DNA of 64,000 nt from Mucilaginibacter oryzae (GCF_003148845.1 NZ_QGHA01000003.1:400928-464927), one strand, 5' to 3'; counted from the stretch's first letter, positions 52,396-62,203 are shown. Made by a program: numbers and translations. The notes: generated by a model not told the origin, from the sequence alone.

Positions 52396-53514
52396 TTATG
52401 CCATTAGCTTTATCGCATCCTGCCTGGTTGTGTTAAAATTGCTTTGCTCGCTAACCGGCAAACTAAAATAAAATACAGCGCCACCATTTTCACCATTTTT
52501 AGCCCTCACCGTGCCGCCGTGCTTTTGAATAATATTTTTAACAATGTATAACCCTAAACCCTTACTGTTTTTTTGCCGTACCGATTTGAGATTGCACGGA
52601 TAAAACTTCTGGAACAGCGCCTGCCCTTCTTCCTGGTTAATCCCCGTTCCTTCATCGGCTATGGCAACTTCAATATCTTTTTCAGTACGGCTTACACTGA
52701 TAGTAACGCGCGAACATTGCGGCGAAAACTTTGCCGCGTTGTTAAAATAGTTAATGAGCACCTGCATAATTTTGTACTTATCACCCCTTACCAATACCGG
52801 CTCATGGGCTGATAATTTACAAAACCGGTGACTGCTGTATAAAATGCGCATTTCGCCAAGTACGGTATCAATCAAATCGTTCAAATCAAACAAACTAAAG
52901 TTGAGCTGCCCGGCCTTGTCGTCGCCTGCCGAGGCCGAAAGGTACTCTTCAATAAGCCTTGTAAAACCGTTAATATGCTGATCGACCATGTTTAAAAGCT
53001 TAACCGGCTGCTTGTTGATGCTGTGCCCCAACTGGCTGATTAAAGTTTGGGTATTTAATTTAATGATAGACAAAGGCGCACGCAATTCATGGTTAATGAT
53101 AGCCATCCCCAGGCATTCTTCATTTACCTTTTGGGTAACATCCTCAGCCGTCCCAACCATCTGCTCGGCGGTACCCCACCTGCGCGAATATAACACGCCT
53201 GTTAGCTCAATCCATTTTTCAGTTCCCCGCGGCGTTATTACCTGCACCCGTTTTTCAAATCTCGTTCCGTTAAAACAGGCGGCTTTAAACTCGTGGATTA
53301 ACCGGCTGACCTGGCAGGGCTTAACGAGGTCGAAAAAGTCGTTAAGGTTTTCATAGTCCCCCTTTTCAAACTCAAGTATTTTACGCATACGCGGGCAAAC
53401 AGCTATTTTGTTTGACCGGAGCTGAATTTTCCAGTTACCGATGTAAGCTACATTGGTAGCGTAATCTGGTAAAGTTGCGCCGAGGCTGTTAATGTTTCTT
53501 ATTCCCCTGTTCAT
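52396..53514 (-). CDS. PAS-domain sensor histidine kinase
   Basis: This 372-residue soluble kinase (no transmembrane helix) has a PAS/PAC domain (about 20-130, ending MVGTAEDVTQKV), a HisKA domain with the phospho-His in INHELRAPLSIIKL (about residue 142), and HATPase_c with N box QVLINYFNNAAKF, G1 ADEGTGI and G2 GLGLYIVKNII. There is no receiver or adjacent response regulator. The signal is probably cytoplasmic. It is downstream of two small genes on the same strand with 18 bases between. Confidence 0.92.
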   Translation of the reverse strand: MNRGIRNINSLGATLPDYATNVAYIGNWKIQLRSNKIAVCPRMRKILEFEKGDYENLNDFFDLVKPCQVSRLIHEFKAACFNGTRFEKRVQVITPRGTEKWIELTGVLYSRRWGTAEQMVGTAEDVTQKVNEECLGMAIINHELRAPLSIIKLNTQTLISQLGHSINKQPVKLLNMVDQHINGFTRLIEEYLSASAGDDKAGQLNFSLFDLNDLIDTVLGEMRILYSSHRFCKLSAHEPVLVRGDKYKIMQVLINYFNNAAKFSPQCSRVTISVSRTEKDIEVAIADEGTGINQEEGQALFQKFYPCNLKSVRQKNSKGLGLYIVKNIIQKHGGTVRAKNGENGGAVFYFSLPVSEQSNFNTTRQDAIKLMA

Positions 53515-53532
53515 AGTTGATGCGTTAGGCCT

Positions 53533-53853
53533 TTATTTTGCTGCTGTTAAGCTTAATTTGATTACGTTGTTAAATTTTGACCACAACCGTATAGACATTC
53601 CCCGGATGTACGTGCGGTAGCTGCTCATCAGGATCCCGCTTACATCATAATTACTTAGCCGGATAGCGTACACAAGGTTATCACCGTCCTTGCTTCCGCA
53701 GTGGTAGGTTTCCGAAATCTCAAAATCATCAGGAGAGATCAACTCATTATGCTGCAGGCACCTGATGTATTCCTTCTCAATAACAAAATCATGGTTAAAG
53801 CCCCGCTCCTGCAGGTCGGTAATCACATCTATCAGTTTGTAGTTATGTTTCAT
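53533..53853 (-). CDS. Small conserved hypothetical protein
   Basis: This 106-residue cytoplasmic protein starts MKHNYKLIDVITDLQERGFN and contains DFEISETYHCGSKDGDNLVYAI and GILMSSYRTYI. It matches a family of about 100-residue Bacteroidota proteins that are often labelled phosphoribosylpyrophosphate synthetase, although they are far too short and lack that enzyme's motifs, so the label should not be used. Its start overlaps the previous gene stop by 4 bases (ATGA). Confidence 0.8.
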   Translation of the reverse strand: MKHNYKLIDVITDLQERGFNHDFVIEKEYIRCLQHNELISPDDFEISETYHCGSKDGDNLVYAIRLSNYDVSGILMSSYRTYIRGMSIRLWSKFNNVIKLSLTAAK

Positions 53854-54275
53854 ATCAATCTGCTTTTAAATGCGGGGGATAGGTTACCTTTTACTTTAGC
53901 GGCGTTATCTTCGGTTTTATAAATCCACAGGCGTCCCTGAACTGTCATGTAATAAACAATAAACAAGACCTGAACCGTGAAAGGCGCCACAGGCAGCGTT
54001 AAGCTGCCATTAAACCTGAGGCATAAATACATGATCAGCATATCGGCCGATACAAAGCCCGAGGCAACCTGTGTAAGCGCCGGTTTGTTCGGCATCAGTA
54101 TAATAACGAGCAGCGCGAATTTTAAAGCGCACACGGCCTGTACAGCTATCATGAAAAACCCCGCTGGCATAAACGGCTGCATAAGCCCGGTGTTGAGCCG
54201 GATAAAAATAGCTGCCGATAAAAACATCAAAACGCTTGCTAAAAAAGCGATGGAAAAACAAACGGGCTTTTTCAT
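53850..54275 (-). CDS. Small multi-pass membrane protein
   Basis: This 141-residue protein has four hydrophobic helices (about 6-26, 38-58, 62-85 and 98-118) and almost no charged residues until the C-terminus (KTEDNAAKVKGNLSPAFK). I do not recognise it. It is translationally coupled to the following hypothetical gene by a 4-base overlap, and the PAS kinase lies next in the same direction, so the three may be one transcript with the membrane protein acting as a sensor or partner. That link is inference. Confidence 0.75.
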   Translation of the reverse strand: MKKPVCFSIAFLASVLMFLSAAIFIRLNTGLMQPFMPAGFFMIAVQAVCALKFALLVIILMPNKPALTQVASGFVSADMLIMYLCLRFNGSLTLPVAPFTVQVLFIVYYMTVQGRLWIYKTEDNAAKVKGNLSPAFKSRLI

Positions 54276-54423
54276 GATCGATCTTTACTTTTTTATCCTT
54301 GTTAATTAATACTAAATAATTAACCGTTGTGTAATAATGTAAAGTTCGAGGCGAAACGATGTACAATCAATGTACTAATTAAGGTTTCAGTAGTATAAAT
54401 TACGTGACCGAAACAGGCCGGGG

Positions 54424-55335
54424 CTATCTGCGGCTACCGTTGTCATCGCTTCCAAATTTGTTTTCAATACCGAAGATGAGGGAGATCAAAACGCCATTTT
54501 CGTTCTTTATGGTAAATTTACCGTTTAATTGCCTGCTCAGCGCTTTCATCATTTCCATCCCTAATGTTGAGGTTTGCTTAATATCAAAACCGGGTGGCAG
54601 GCCAACGCCATTATCGCTTATGCTTAAAGCAATGTTATCATCATTTAAAGTTTCGAGCGATACTTTAATAATTCCCGGTCCGGCTGCAAAGGCATATTTT
54701 ATGGCATTGGTTATAGCCTCGTTAAGCATCAAGCCAACGGGTATGGCCTGGGCCACATCCATTTTTACAGGCAGGATCAGTTGTTCAAACCTAATCCCCT
54801 TTTCGCGCGCCTTATAACAATCGTCAAGGTGATTAAACAGTTCGTTAATATAAACCGCAATATCAATAAAGGCCACATCCGCATGGCTATACAACTTTTG
54901 ATGGATGAGTGCGATAGATTGTACCCGGTTCTGGCTTTCGCGAATAGCGGCCAGCGCGGCATTGTTTTTTAAAAAAGCCGATTGAGTGTTCAGCAGGCTC
55001 ATTACTATCTGCAGGTTATTTTTAACCCGGTGATGAACTTCCTTCAGCAGCCAGTCCTTCTCGTTAAGCAGGCGATGATTATCGGTAATCAAATGCTGTA
55101 AAGCCAGTTCTTGCTCCCTGATCTTGTTTTGCATGTCAGCCAGCAGGCGTTCATTGGTTCGCTTCAGACGGCGTGTATGATAAACTGAAATTAAAACCAC
55201 GGCCATAAGCAATATACAGGCAATCACCGTTAAGCTTAAATTTAATTGCGCTTCTGCAGCTGCCGGCCGAAAAAAAAAACGGCCTGGCGGCATCGATTTA
55301 TAAACCGAAAAAGAGGTGCTTATAATGATGTTCAC
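54424..55335 (-). CDS. Short HisKA_2 sensor histidine kinase, paralogue of the 46121 kinase
   Basis: This 303-residue kinase has one transmembrane helix (about 35-52), a coiled coil, and a HisKA_2 domain with LKEVHHRVKNNLQIVMSLL (phospho-His) and HATPase_c (NEAITNAIKYAF, ISDNGVGLPPGF, LGMEMMKALSRQL). The dimerisation region is identical to that of the TPR kinase over about 45 residues except one position, but the sensor part is missing. No response regulator is adjacent, so it may signal to the regulator at 44167 or to another gene. Confidence 0.9.
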   Translation of the reverse strand: MNIIISTSFSVYKSMPPGRFFFRPAAAEAQLNLSLTVIACILLMAVVLISVYHTRRLKRTNERLLADMQNKIREQELALQHLITDNHRLLNEKDWLLKEVHHRVKNNLQIVMSLLNTQSAFLKNNAALAAIRESQNRVQSIALIHQKLYSHADVAFIDIAVYINELFNHLDDCYKAREKGIRFEQLILPVKMDVAQAIPVGLMLNEAITNAIKYAFAAGPGIIKVSLETLNDDNIALSISDNGVGLPPGFDIKQTSTLGMEMMKALSRQLNGKFTIKNENGVLISLIFGIENKFGSDDNGSRR

Positions 55336-55697
55336 TTAATACTATTTTACAAAGCAAAGGCTCACAAGCGGCTAAACTTTAAAAGCTTATTTTACGCCAA
55401 TTGAAACAGGCCCTTGCTCAACTCCTAAAAGTCACTTATAAAAGTTCATGAAGCAATGTATTAAACAGGGATGTTGATGTATAAATTATGTCTTGCTCCG
55501 GTTACATCGGTATGGAGATGATATTTAAAAAAGCATAACCGGGTACGTTATTTCGATTGGCAAACGGATATTTTATGATATATCGTTAGTAACTTCAATA
55601 CCTAAAAAAACATAAAACACTAACAAACAGAAATTTAACACCAACGGCACGATATTGGACAACACAGAATTGCTTTACAACCCTAAACTAAGCAGCC
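55336..55697. other. Divergent intergenic region, nothing specific seen
   Basis: A 362-base AT-rich gap between the short kinase and the AraC gene. No ORF, repeat or RNA fold with support. Confidence 0.35.
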
Positions 55698-56576
55698 ATG
55701 AAACAATTAAACGATTTTGCGTCACCACTTGTCGAAAAGGCCAGAATTTGCCTTCCTTTCAAAATTCAAACCATTCAATGGGTAAGGGAAAACGGTATCG
55801 AACTGCCTAATGGTTACTTCATGTTAATATGGATTATGGCCGGTAGCGGACATTACAGACTTAACTTACAAAAGCACAGCATAACTATCAACCAGTTGTT
55901 GCTGATCAGGCCCGGGCAATTGCATGATATTAAATTTAGCGAAGGGTTGCAGGGCTACGTAATTCAGTTCACCGATTCGTTTCTTGACGCCGATGACTAT
56001 GGCCGTGAAACTGCTTATAATCATTTTTACCAGTTATTCGGTAATTCGCAAAACACCATTATTAGCAGCGAACTGGCCGAAGATATGAAAGACATCAGCG
56101 AAATAATGATAAAGGAATACAGCAGGAATAATTTATACCGTGCCGAGATCCTTAAGCGCTATTTTAAAATTTTCCTGATTTATTTATACCGGCAACTGGA
56201 AGTGGTATCACAACCCTTAAAACAATCGCGGAACACCGAAATACTTCAAAGCTTTATGAGCCTGCTCGACAGGCACTTTAGGGAATATAAAATGGTTGCT
56301 GATTATGCCGATCGCTTGTCTGTTACCCCTAATTACCTGAACGAAGTGGTAAAGAAACTAACAGGCCAGCCGGCCGGGTACCATATACGCCAACGGGTTG
56401 CCAACGAGGCCAAACGCCAGGCCGTGCATCCGGATAATTGCATGAAAAAAATAGCCTACGATCTGGGCTTTTGCGACCTGGCCCACTTCAGTAAATTTTT
56501 CAAAAACGCAACCGGCACTAACTTCTCCGATTTTAAAAAGCATAGTGCTTATCATCAATTAAGGCCCCGCAGTTAA
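55698..56576 (+). CDS. AraC family transcriptional regulator
   Basis: This 292-residue protein has an N-terminal cupin-like ligand domain (SGHYRLNLQKHSITINQLLL, about 50-100) and a C-terminal pair of helix-turn-helices, with MVADYADRLSVTPNYLNEVV (about 200-219) and KKIAYDLGFCDLAHFSKFFK (about 248-267). It probably activates nearby or distant genes in response to a small molecule. The next gene on the same strand is an HD-domain protein 137 bases away; the link is uncertain. Confidence 0.94.
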   Translation: MKQLNDFASPLVEKARICLPFKIQTIQWVRENGIELPNGYFMLIWIMAGSGHYRLNLQKHSITINQLLLIRPGQLHDIKFSEGLQGYVIQFTDSFLDADDYGRETAYNHFYQLFGNSQNTIISSELAEDMKDISEIMIKEYSRNNLYRAEILKRYFKIFLIYLYRQLEVVSQPLKQSRNTEILQSFMSLLDRHFREYKMVADYADRLSVTPNYLNEVVKKLTGQPAGYHIRQRVANEAKRQAVHPDNCMKKIAYDLGFCDLAHFSKFFKNATGTNFSDFKKHSAYHQLRPRS

Positions 56577-56713
56577 GAATATGACCTTGTTTAAACACCT
56601 TGCCCTTACAGGTAACAAAAGCCAGGCAAAGTGTCATTTTTATGTTGAAAGGATGGCAAGGCTATAAATTATCCAAATTTACTACAGAATGTGAAGGTAC
56701 TATAGCGGTCATC

Positions 56714-57304
56714 ATGCCTGCAATAAACATAGTACAAAAAGCCGCTGCTTACGTTAAGGTGCTTTTAAAAAGCAGCCTGCCGGTAAATATGCACTTTCAC
56801 AATTTGCAGCATACGCAATATGTAGTGGATGCCGCGGTTGAAATTGCCAAACAAAGCGGACTGAACCGCGATCAAACTACCATAGTTAAGGTGGCAGCCT
56901 GGTTTCATGATACCGGGTATTTATATCATTACAAAGGTCACGAAGATACCAGCATTGTGATAGCCGGCACATTTTTGATGCAGCACCATTATGGCAACGA
57001 TTTTATACAGCAGGTATGGGATTGTATTGAAGCTACAAAAGTACCGCAATCGCCTAAAAACCTTACCCAGCAGGTTATCTGCGATGCCGATATGCGCCAT
57101 TTCGCCGCCGAAAATTACCAGGATTTTGCCCGGAACCTGAAAGCGGAATGGGAAGATCAGTTAGATAAGCGTTACACCGATACCGAATGGCAGGATCTCA
57201 ACCTGCATATATTACAACATCATCAATACTTTACCGATTATGGTAAAACAGTTTTGCAAAATTTAAAGCAGAAGAATATTGAATTGATGCAGCGTAAAAA
57301 CTAA
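56714..57304 (+). CDS. HD domain phosphohydrolase
   Basis: This 196-residue protein has the HD metal-binding pattern: HFHNLQHTQYVVDAA (about 25-40), WFHDTGYLYHYKGHE (His-Asp pair, about 66-80), and a late DADMRHF. Members hydrolyse phosphate esters such as nucleotides or cyclic nucleotides. I chose the ATG at 56714; a longer frame from a TTG at 56600 adds a basic stretch unlike the family. Its stop overlaps the convergent Crp-type gene by 4 bases. Confidence 0.85.
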   Translation: MPAINIVQKAAAYVKVLLKSSLPVNMHFHNLQHTQYVVDAAVEIAKQSGLNRDQTTIVKVAAWFHDTGYLYHYKGHEDTSIVIAGTFLMQHHYGNDFIQQVWDCIEATKVPQSPKNLTQQVICDADMRHFAAENYQDFARNLKAEWEDQLDKRYTDTEWQDLNLHILQHHQYFTDYGKTVLQNLKQKNIELMQRKN

Positions 57305-57882
57305 TGCTTCCTGGCGCTTTCTTTACGCACCCTGCTCAGGGTTTCGGGCGTGATGCCCAGATATGAAGCGATCATGGCCTGCGGCACCCTGACCGACAGA
57401 TCAGGATATTTTTGTACAAAATCAAGATATTTTTGTTCGGCTGTAAACGCTATAGCCGCATGGATTCGGTTTTGGCTAACAATAAAACTTTTGTTGAGAA
57501 TAGCGTTAACCATATCATTAAAGGCCGGAATATCGCGGCAAAGTTTATCGAAATTGGCTTTGGCAATCAGGATCAGCTCGGAATCCTCAATGGCGTCGAT
57601 GTTATTTTGGGATGGCTCACCGGTAAGCAAACTTGCCCGGTCGCCGGTCCAGCCATCTTCGCGGGCAAAACTGATAATGTTCTCCCTGCCATTGTCATCA
57701 ACATTGTAAAACCGCAGCAAGCCTTTCACAATAAAGCAGTTGTATTTCCAAACATCGCCTTCCTGCAACAGGTATTGCCTTTTGCGAAGCTTTTTATAAA
57801 TACAAACCGCTTCAATTTTAGCGTAATCGGCTTCGGTAAGGGTTATTTTGTTGCTGATGTATTGTTTTAACGGACCGAACAT
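57301..57882 (-). CDS. Crp/Fnr family transcriptional regulator
   Basis: This 193-residue protein has an N-terminal cyclic-nucleotide-binding-like beta roll (LLQEGDVWKYNCFIVKGLLRF, about 37-57) and a C-terminal helix-turn-helix (VPQAMIASYLGITPETLSRV, about 165-184). It lacks the Cys residues of Fnr and the usual cAMP-binding Arg/Glu/Ser set. It is convergent and overlapping with the HD gene and downstream of an SDR gene on the same strand. Confidence 0.93.
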   Translation of the reverse strand: MFGPLKQYISNKITLTEADYAKIEAVCIYKKLRKRQYLLQEGDVWKYNCFIVKGLLRFYNVDDNGRENIISFAREDGWTGDRASLLTGEPSQNNIDAIEDSELILIAKANFDKLCRDIPAFNDMVNAILNKSFIVSQNRIHAAIAFTAEQKYLDFVQKYPDLSVRVPQAMIASYLGITPETLSRVRKESARKH

Positions 57883-57952
57883 AATAAAAGCGAATATCCC
57901 TTTTTATCCGGGATATCCGCTTTGTTACAGGTCATATTTTATAAGTAAAACA

Positions 57953-58810
57953 TTAATTATTGTATTTACTCAGCCATTTTGCCTTAATGGCGGCGCGGGC
58001 ATCAATAAATTCCTGGTCGGTACCCTGGGCAACGGCATCAAGCGGGTAACGCAACGGGCGACTGCCTTTTTCCATTTCAACAAGGTGCAGGATACCATCG
58101 GCAATGGTTTGCGGATCCATATTAAATTCGGCCATCTTGCTGAACAAGGCGGTGCCCATGGCGTTGAATTTTTGAGCGGCTTCATCGCCATATTCAGCAA
58201 TAATCTTAGGTTTATCTGCATGCACACCGGCCTTGCTTCCGTTGTTCATTTCGGTAGGATAAACGCCCGGCTGGATACTTACATTTTCAATGTTATATTG
58301 AGCAAGCTCGTCCTGCAAACCTTCAGTAATGCTTTCCACGCCAAATTTTGAAGCGAAATACGGGATCATGAACGGCAGCGTATGGCCACTGGCACCGGTT
58401 GTGATGTTGATGATCAGGCCGCTTTTTGCCGCGCGCATGCCGGGCAGTACCGCGAAAATGGTGCGCAGGGTACCATAAAAGTTCACTTCAAACATCTGCC
58501 TGATCTGATCGAGCGAATAAGCCTCCAGCAAGCCAAAGCCCGATACCGCCGCGTTGTTCACCAACACATCAATATGGCCGTATTTAGTTAAAGTGTGCCC
58601 GAAAGCGGCTTTAACCGATTCGTCGTTGGTAATATCTATTTCAACCACTTCCATGTTGGGCAGCGCTGATAATTCTTTGGCTACAGCTTCGTTTTTGCCG
58701 TTAACTCCGCGCATACCTGCTATAACGGTATGGCCTGCGTTTGCGAGGGTTATTGTGGTTAATTTACCAAACCCTGTACTTGTTCCGGTTATAAAAATTG
58801 TTTTTGACAT
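57953..58810 (-). CDS. Short-chain dehydrogenase/reductase
   Basis: This 285-residue Rossmann enzyme has TGTSTGFG (cofactor loop, about 7-14), NNAAVSGFG and the catalytic YFASK (Tyr and Lys, about residues 156-160), preceded by Ser in ITTGASGHT. It reduces a carbonyl with NAD(P)H; the substrate is unknown. I chose the ATG at 58810 because MSKTIFITG fits the family; the frame runs 35 residues further upstream without family similarity. Confidence 0.93.
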   Translation of the reverse strand: MSKTIFITGTSTGFGKLTTITLANAGHTVIAGMRGVNGKNEAVAKELSALPNMEVVEIDITNDESVKAAFGHTLTKYGHIDVLVNNAAVSGFGLLEAYSLDQIRQMFEVNFYGTLRTIFAVLPGMRAAKSGLIINITTGASGHTLPFMIPYFASKFGVESITEGLQDELAQYNIENVSIQPGVYPTEMNNGSKAGVHADKPKIIAEYGDEAAQKFNAMGTALFSKMAEFNMDPQTIADGILHLVEMEKGSRPLRYPLDAVAQGTDQEFIDARAAIKAKWLSKYNN

Positions 58811-59041
58811 TTTGTATCGTTTTTGTTGATACAAATGTATCCTGCCCCTCAAACCTGCACATTGATGTATGATAAAAAGAAACTTGACATTTATCAAGAA
58901 GCAAAACTCCTGCACCCGCCGGTTGAATACGCGTCGGCGGATATTAAACCTGTTTGCTAAAAAGGAAATAACTTTAAAAGTGCTAACAAACCGCTAATAA
59001 TTAATACGGAGCTTTAACCCGTTGTAATATTACTTTGCGAT

Positions 59042-59485
59042 ATGACTGCCAACCAGATAACACTAAGAGACGCCAACGCTGCCGATATTGAAACCATTGC
59101 CGGGTTAATGAATGATATGAGCTACCCTACCAGCCTTGCCGATATGCAGGCCCGCATGGAAGCCATATTTGCCCATCCTGATTACAGAACGCTATTGGCC
59201 ATTTACAACAACGAGGTTGTAGGCCTGGCCGGTTTGCAAAAAGGTTTGTATTACGAAAAAAACGGCAACTACCTGCGTGTGCTGGCCTTTGTAGTTAAAG
59301 AAACCGCGCGAAACCTTGGCGTAGGGAAAGTGCTGGTTAAAGCCTGGGAAGACTACGCCGCCGAACAAGGCCTGCGTACCGTGCTCATTAACAGCGGTAA
59401 CCGCGATGACAGAAAAGTAGCCCATCTTTTTTATCATAAAATGGGCTACGAGATCAAATCATCCGGCTTTGTGAAATCACTTTAA
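59042..59485 (+). CDS. GNAT family N-acetyltransferase
   Basis: This 147-residue protein is a single GNAT domain with the acetyl-CoA pyrophosphate loop VVKETARNLGVGKVLVKAWE (about 86-105) and a late DRKVAHLFYHKMGYE. It acetylates an amine of unknown kind. A TTACTTTG box ends 4 bases before the ATG, suggesting a nearly leaderless transcript. It ends 3 bases before the convergent YncE/phosphatase gene. Confidence 0.92.
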   Translation: MTANQITLRDANAADIETIAGLMNDMSYPTSLADMQARMEAIFAHPDYRTLLAIYNNEVVGLAGLQKGLYYEKNGNYLRVLAFVVKETARNLGVGKVLVKAWEDYAAEQGLRTVLINSGNRDDRKVAHLFYHKMGYEIKSSGFVKSL

Positions 59486-59488
59486 ACG

Positions 59489-62197
59489 TTAATCATCATC
59501 GTCATCAACAGGTTTACCTGCCAGTTTTGCCGGGTAGGCTTTTTTACCCCTGGCGGCGTACCATAAAATGCGGTTCAGCAAATCATCGTTACCTCCGTCA
59601 ATATGGTTAAACTCGGGTCGTAACGATGCCTTTGCAAAATACAAGGCCTGCCCTTTTAAAGATGCCAGTTTGGGGTTCATATCATTAAGTGGGATACGGT
59701 TTGGGACGGCTTTGTAGGTATATAAAGATGGCCATTGCCCGAAGCAATCAAACATGGGGAGAGCGGTTGCATCGATAATATTCATAGGCGGGATGCCTAA
59801 AATCTGTTCGATAGACCGCACCACGCAGGTTTGATTATAGTTGGTTGATACTGTTTTTTGCGTTTGGCTGTAGGGGCTGATCACAAACCCGGTGGTGCGA
59901 TAAGCAGAAATATGGTCCCAACCCGCCTGCGAGTCATCTTCGGTAACAAAAACAACGGTATTTTTCCAGAAACGGCTTTTGCTTAAAGCTTCAATAATCC
60001 GGCCCAGGGCCAGGTCGTTATCGGCAACCATGGCTTCAGGTTTAGGCAAACCCGGGCGGGTACCCTGAGTGTGATCCGTTGAAAGTGCCATTACCATTAA
60101 TTGGGGCAGTTCATCACCTGGTTGTTTTTCATATCCTTCCAGTTCTTTAATAAATGCGGATGCCCGGATCTGGTCAGTTATTTTCAACTCGTCTGATCCG
60201 GGGTAGTTTTGCGACAGCAAAGGCCTAACCCTTGATATGGTGCTGGTGTTATGAAACTTTAACGGTGTGCCGGCCTGGTATTGGTTGTATATGTCAGTCC
60301 AGCTCAACTTGTCGTCGTAATGCGGTACTGAAGCCTCGCCGTAAATCCTTACTTTTTTGCCGTGATCGGCGGCGTTGTTCCAGATAAAACCCTTACTGCC
60401 ATAAACCAGGGCGTCTTCCTGCACATGCGGGTAACTCCTGAACCAGGCCCTTACGTTTTTGGCCACATAATCGGTCACCATGGCTGCATCCGTCCATTGG
60501 TGGCCCTCGGCCGAGCATTTGCCCGAGGCATAATAATTATCCAGCAAAACAAAATCCCGGGCTAACCGGTGCTGGTTTGGGGTTACTTTATCGCCGTAAA
60601 TGCATAATGACGGCTCGCCTTTACCCGTGGGCAAGTCGCCTAAAACCTGGTCGTATGTGCGGTTTTCCTTAATAATGTACAGCACGTGTTTAAATACCGA
60701 TGGTTCGCCAATACGCTCGGGCATTGGTTTGGGCGCGATGTTTTTACGGGGCAATTGCTGCGCTATTTCCTGCCTGAAGGTGAGGTTAAGCGTTTTTACT
60801 TTTTGGGTATATTGATTTAAGGTTTGCTCATCGGGCAGCGGGATCATGGAGATGGTTGCCTTTTCATGATGCGAATTGTAAGCCGTAACCTGATCAGGAA
60901 CTTCTGATTTAAATTCTTTAGTGCTAAGGCGCGAACCCTCGCCTTCCAGGTTGGTTACAAACAGCGTATTATGATCAACCAATAAACCGCCCGGATAGGC
61001 CTCGGTAGGAATAAAACCTTTTATAGTTGATTTACCTGTGCCTTTGGCCGATGCCTTAGCGCCGAGCTGTATTACAGCTACTGCATTATCGAGCCCGTTG
61101 GCAACATATAAGGTGCTACCCTCATCGTTTACAGCCAGGGCATTTGGCGAATCGCCTATATAGCTGTTTTTGGCGGTGGTAAGTTGAACAGAAATTTGCT
61201 CAACTACTTTATAGTCAGGTATGCTGATTACCGATACATTATCGCTGTTGGCATTGGCTACGTATAAAAAGCGGTTGTCTTTACTTTTGATGATAACGTT
61301 TGGATGAAGGCCAACCGGGATATCCTTAACCACATCGCCACTATTGATATCAGTAACCTGCACGCTTCCCATTAATGTAGCGCCCGTTTTAGGATTGACG
61401 TAAGTGCTTCCGTAAGGCACGCCGGCAGTTTCATGTTTAACGGTATCGGCAGGCATGGGGCCGCCCCAGTTGGTTACTAAAATATGATGCCCGACAATGG
61501 CCAGGCCATAAGGGGCTACGCCGGTTGGCTTTGTCCATACAGTTTGGCGGGTATACAGATTAATTTTAACCAGTTGGTTATTACCATTCAGCGCTACATA
61601 TAGAAAATCGGTTCCGTTTTCGTTGTTGATAACAAGCTCGTTAGGCAGGGCCAAAGGCGACGGCGCGGTGGGACTAAACGGGAAAGCGTGTTCAATGCTG
61701 AGTTTCTCGCCGTTCCAGGCGGCCTGCATCACAAACGATTGATGATTATTACCATTTGAAGCGCTCCAGAAGATCTGAGTTTTATCGCCCTTTTTCAGAA
61801 CTTTGATACCCGAATAGGTACTCATCAGGCCATTGTATTGTTTATCGCCGGTGAAAGTCCATTTGGCTATCACCTTGCTTTTAACCGTATCAATAAGTGT
61901 AATGCCATAACGGTCTTCAACCGCCAGTATAGTGCTTTCCGGGATCAGCTTCACATCAAGACTATGATTTTCGAGGTTAGGATCGCCAAAGCTGATCACT
62001 TTGCCGGCCGGATCAATAATACGGTTGTAGGGCATTACCACAGGCAGCACCCTGTTGGTCAGCGTACTATCATCGTAAGCGCTGTGCATACCGGTTTGTT
62101 CAGAAATACCTGATCCATTATCATTTTTAACAGAGTTACAAGCGGCACCAAATATCGCCGATATGGCCGAAACGGTAAGTAATATTTTTATTCTCAT
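59489..62197 (-). CDS. Bifunctional YncE-type beta-propeller / alkaline phosphatase-family protein
   Basis: This 902-residue exported protein has a lipoprotein-type signal (IFGAACNSVK), an N-terminal seven-bladed YncE-like beta-propeller (about 60-420; repeats such as LYVANANSDNVSVISIPDYK) and a C-terminal phosphoesterase of the alkaline phosphatase superfamily (about 500-890) with HVLYIIKENRTYDQVLGDLP, LLDNYYASGKCSAEGHQW and FVTEDDSQAGWDH. The metal residues appear intact. It probably hydrolyses phosphate esters at the cell surface. It is the last gene of a phosphate-ester operon, 6 bases after phnN. Confidence 0.93.
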   Translation of the reverse strand: MRIKILLTVSAISAIFGAACNSVKNDNGSGISEQTGMHSAYDDSTLTNRVLPVVMPYNRIIDPAGKVISFGDPNLENHSLDVKLIPESTILAVEDRYGITLIDTVKSKVIAKWTFTGDKQYNGLMSTYSGIKVLKKGDKTQIFWSASNGNNHQSFVMQAAWNGEKLSIEHAFPFSPTAPSPLALPNELVINNENGTDFLYVALNGNNQLVKINLYTRQTVWTKPTGVAPYGLAIVGHHILVTNWGGPMPADTVKHETAGVPYGSTYVNPKTGATLMGSVQVTDINSGDVVKDIPVGLHPNVIIKSKDNRFLYVANANSDNVSVISIPDYKVVEQISVQLTTAKNSYIGDSPNALAVNDEGSTLYVANGLDNAVAVIQLGAKASAKGTGKSTIKGFIPTEAYPGGLLVDHNTLFVTNLEGEGSRLSTKEFKSEVPDQVTAYNSHHEKATISMIPLPDEQTLNQYTQKVKTLNLTFRQEIAQQLPRKNIAPKPMPERIGEPSVFKHVLYIIKENRTYDQVLGDLPTGKGEPSLCIYGDKVTPNQHRLARDFVLLDNYYASGKCSAEGHQWTDAAMVTDYVAKNVRAWFRSYPHVQEDALVYGSKGFIWNNAADHGKKVRIYGEASVPHYDDKLSWTDIYNQYQAGTPLKFHNTSTISRVRPLLSQNYPGSDELKITDQIRASAFIKELEGYEKQPGDELPQLMVMALSTDHTQGTRPGLPKPEAMVADNDLALGRIIEALSKSRFWKNTVVFVTEDDSQAGWDHISAYRTTGFVISPYSQTQKTVSTNYNQTCVVRSIEQILGIPPMNIIDATALPMFDCFGQWPSLYTYKAVPNRIPLNDMNPKLASLKGQALYFAKASLRPEFNHIDGGNDDLLNRILWYAARGKKAYPAKLAGKPVDDDDD

Positions 62198-62203
62198 GAT
62201 TGT

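Noticed and set aside
53533..53853. Phosphoribosylpyrophosphate synthetase
   Set aside because: The common database label for this small family does not fit: 106 residues and no PRPP-binding motif.
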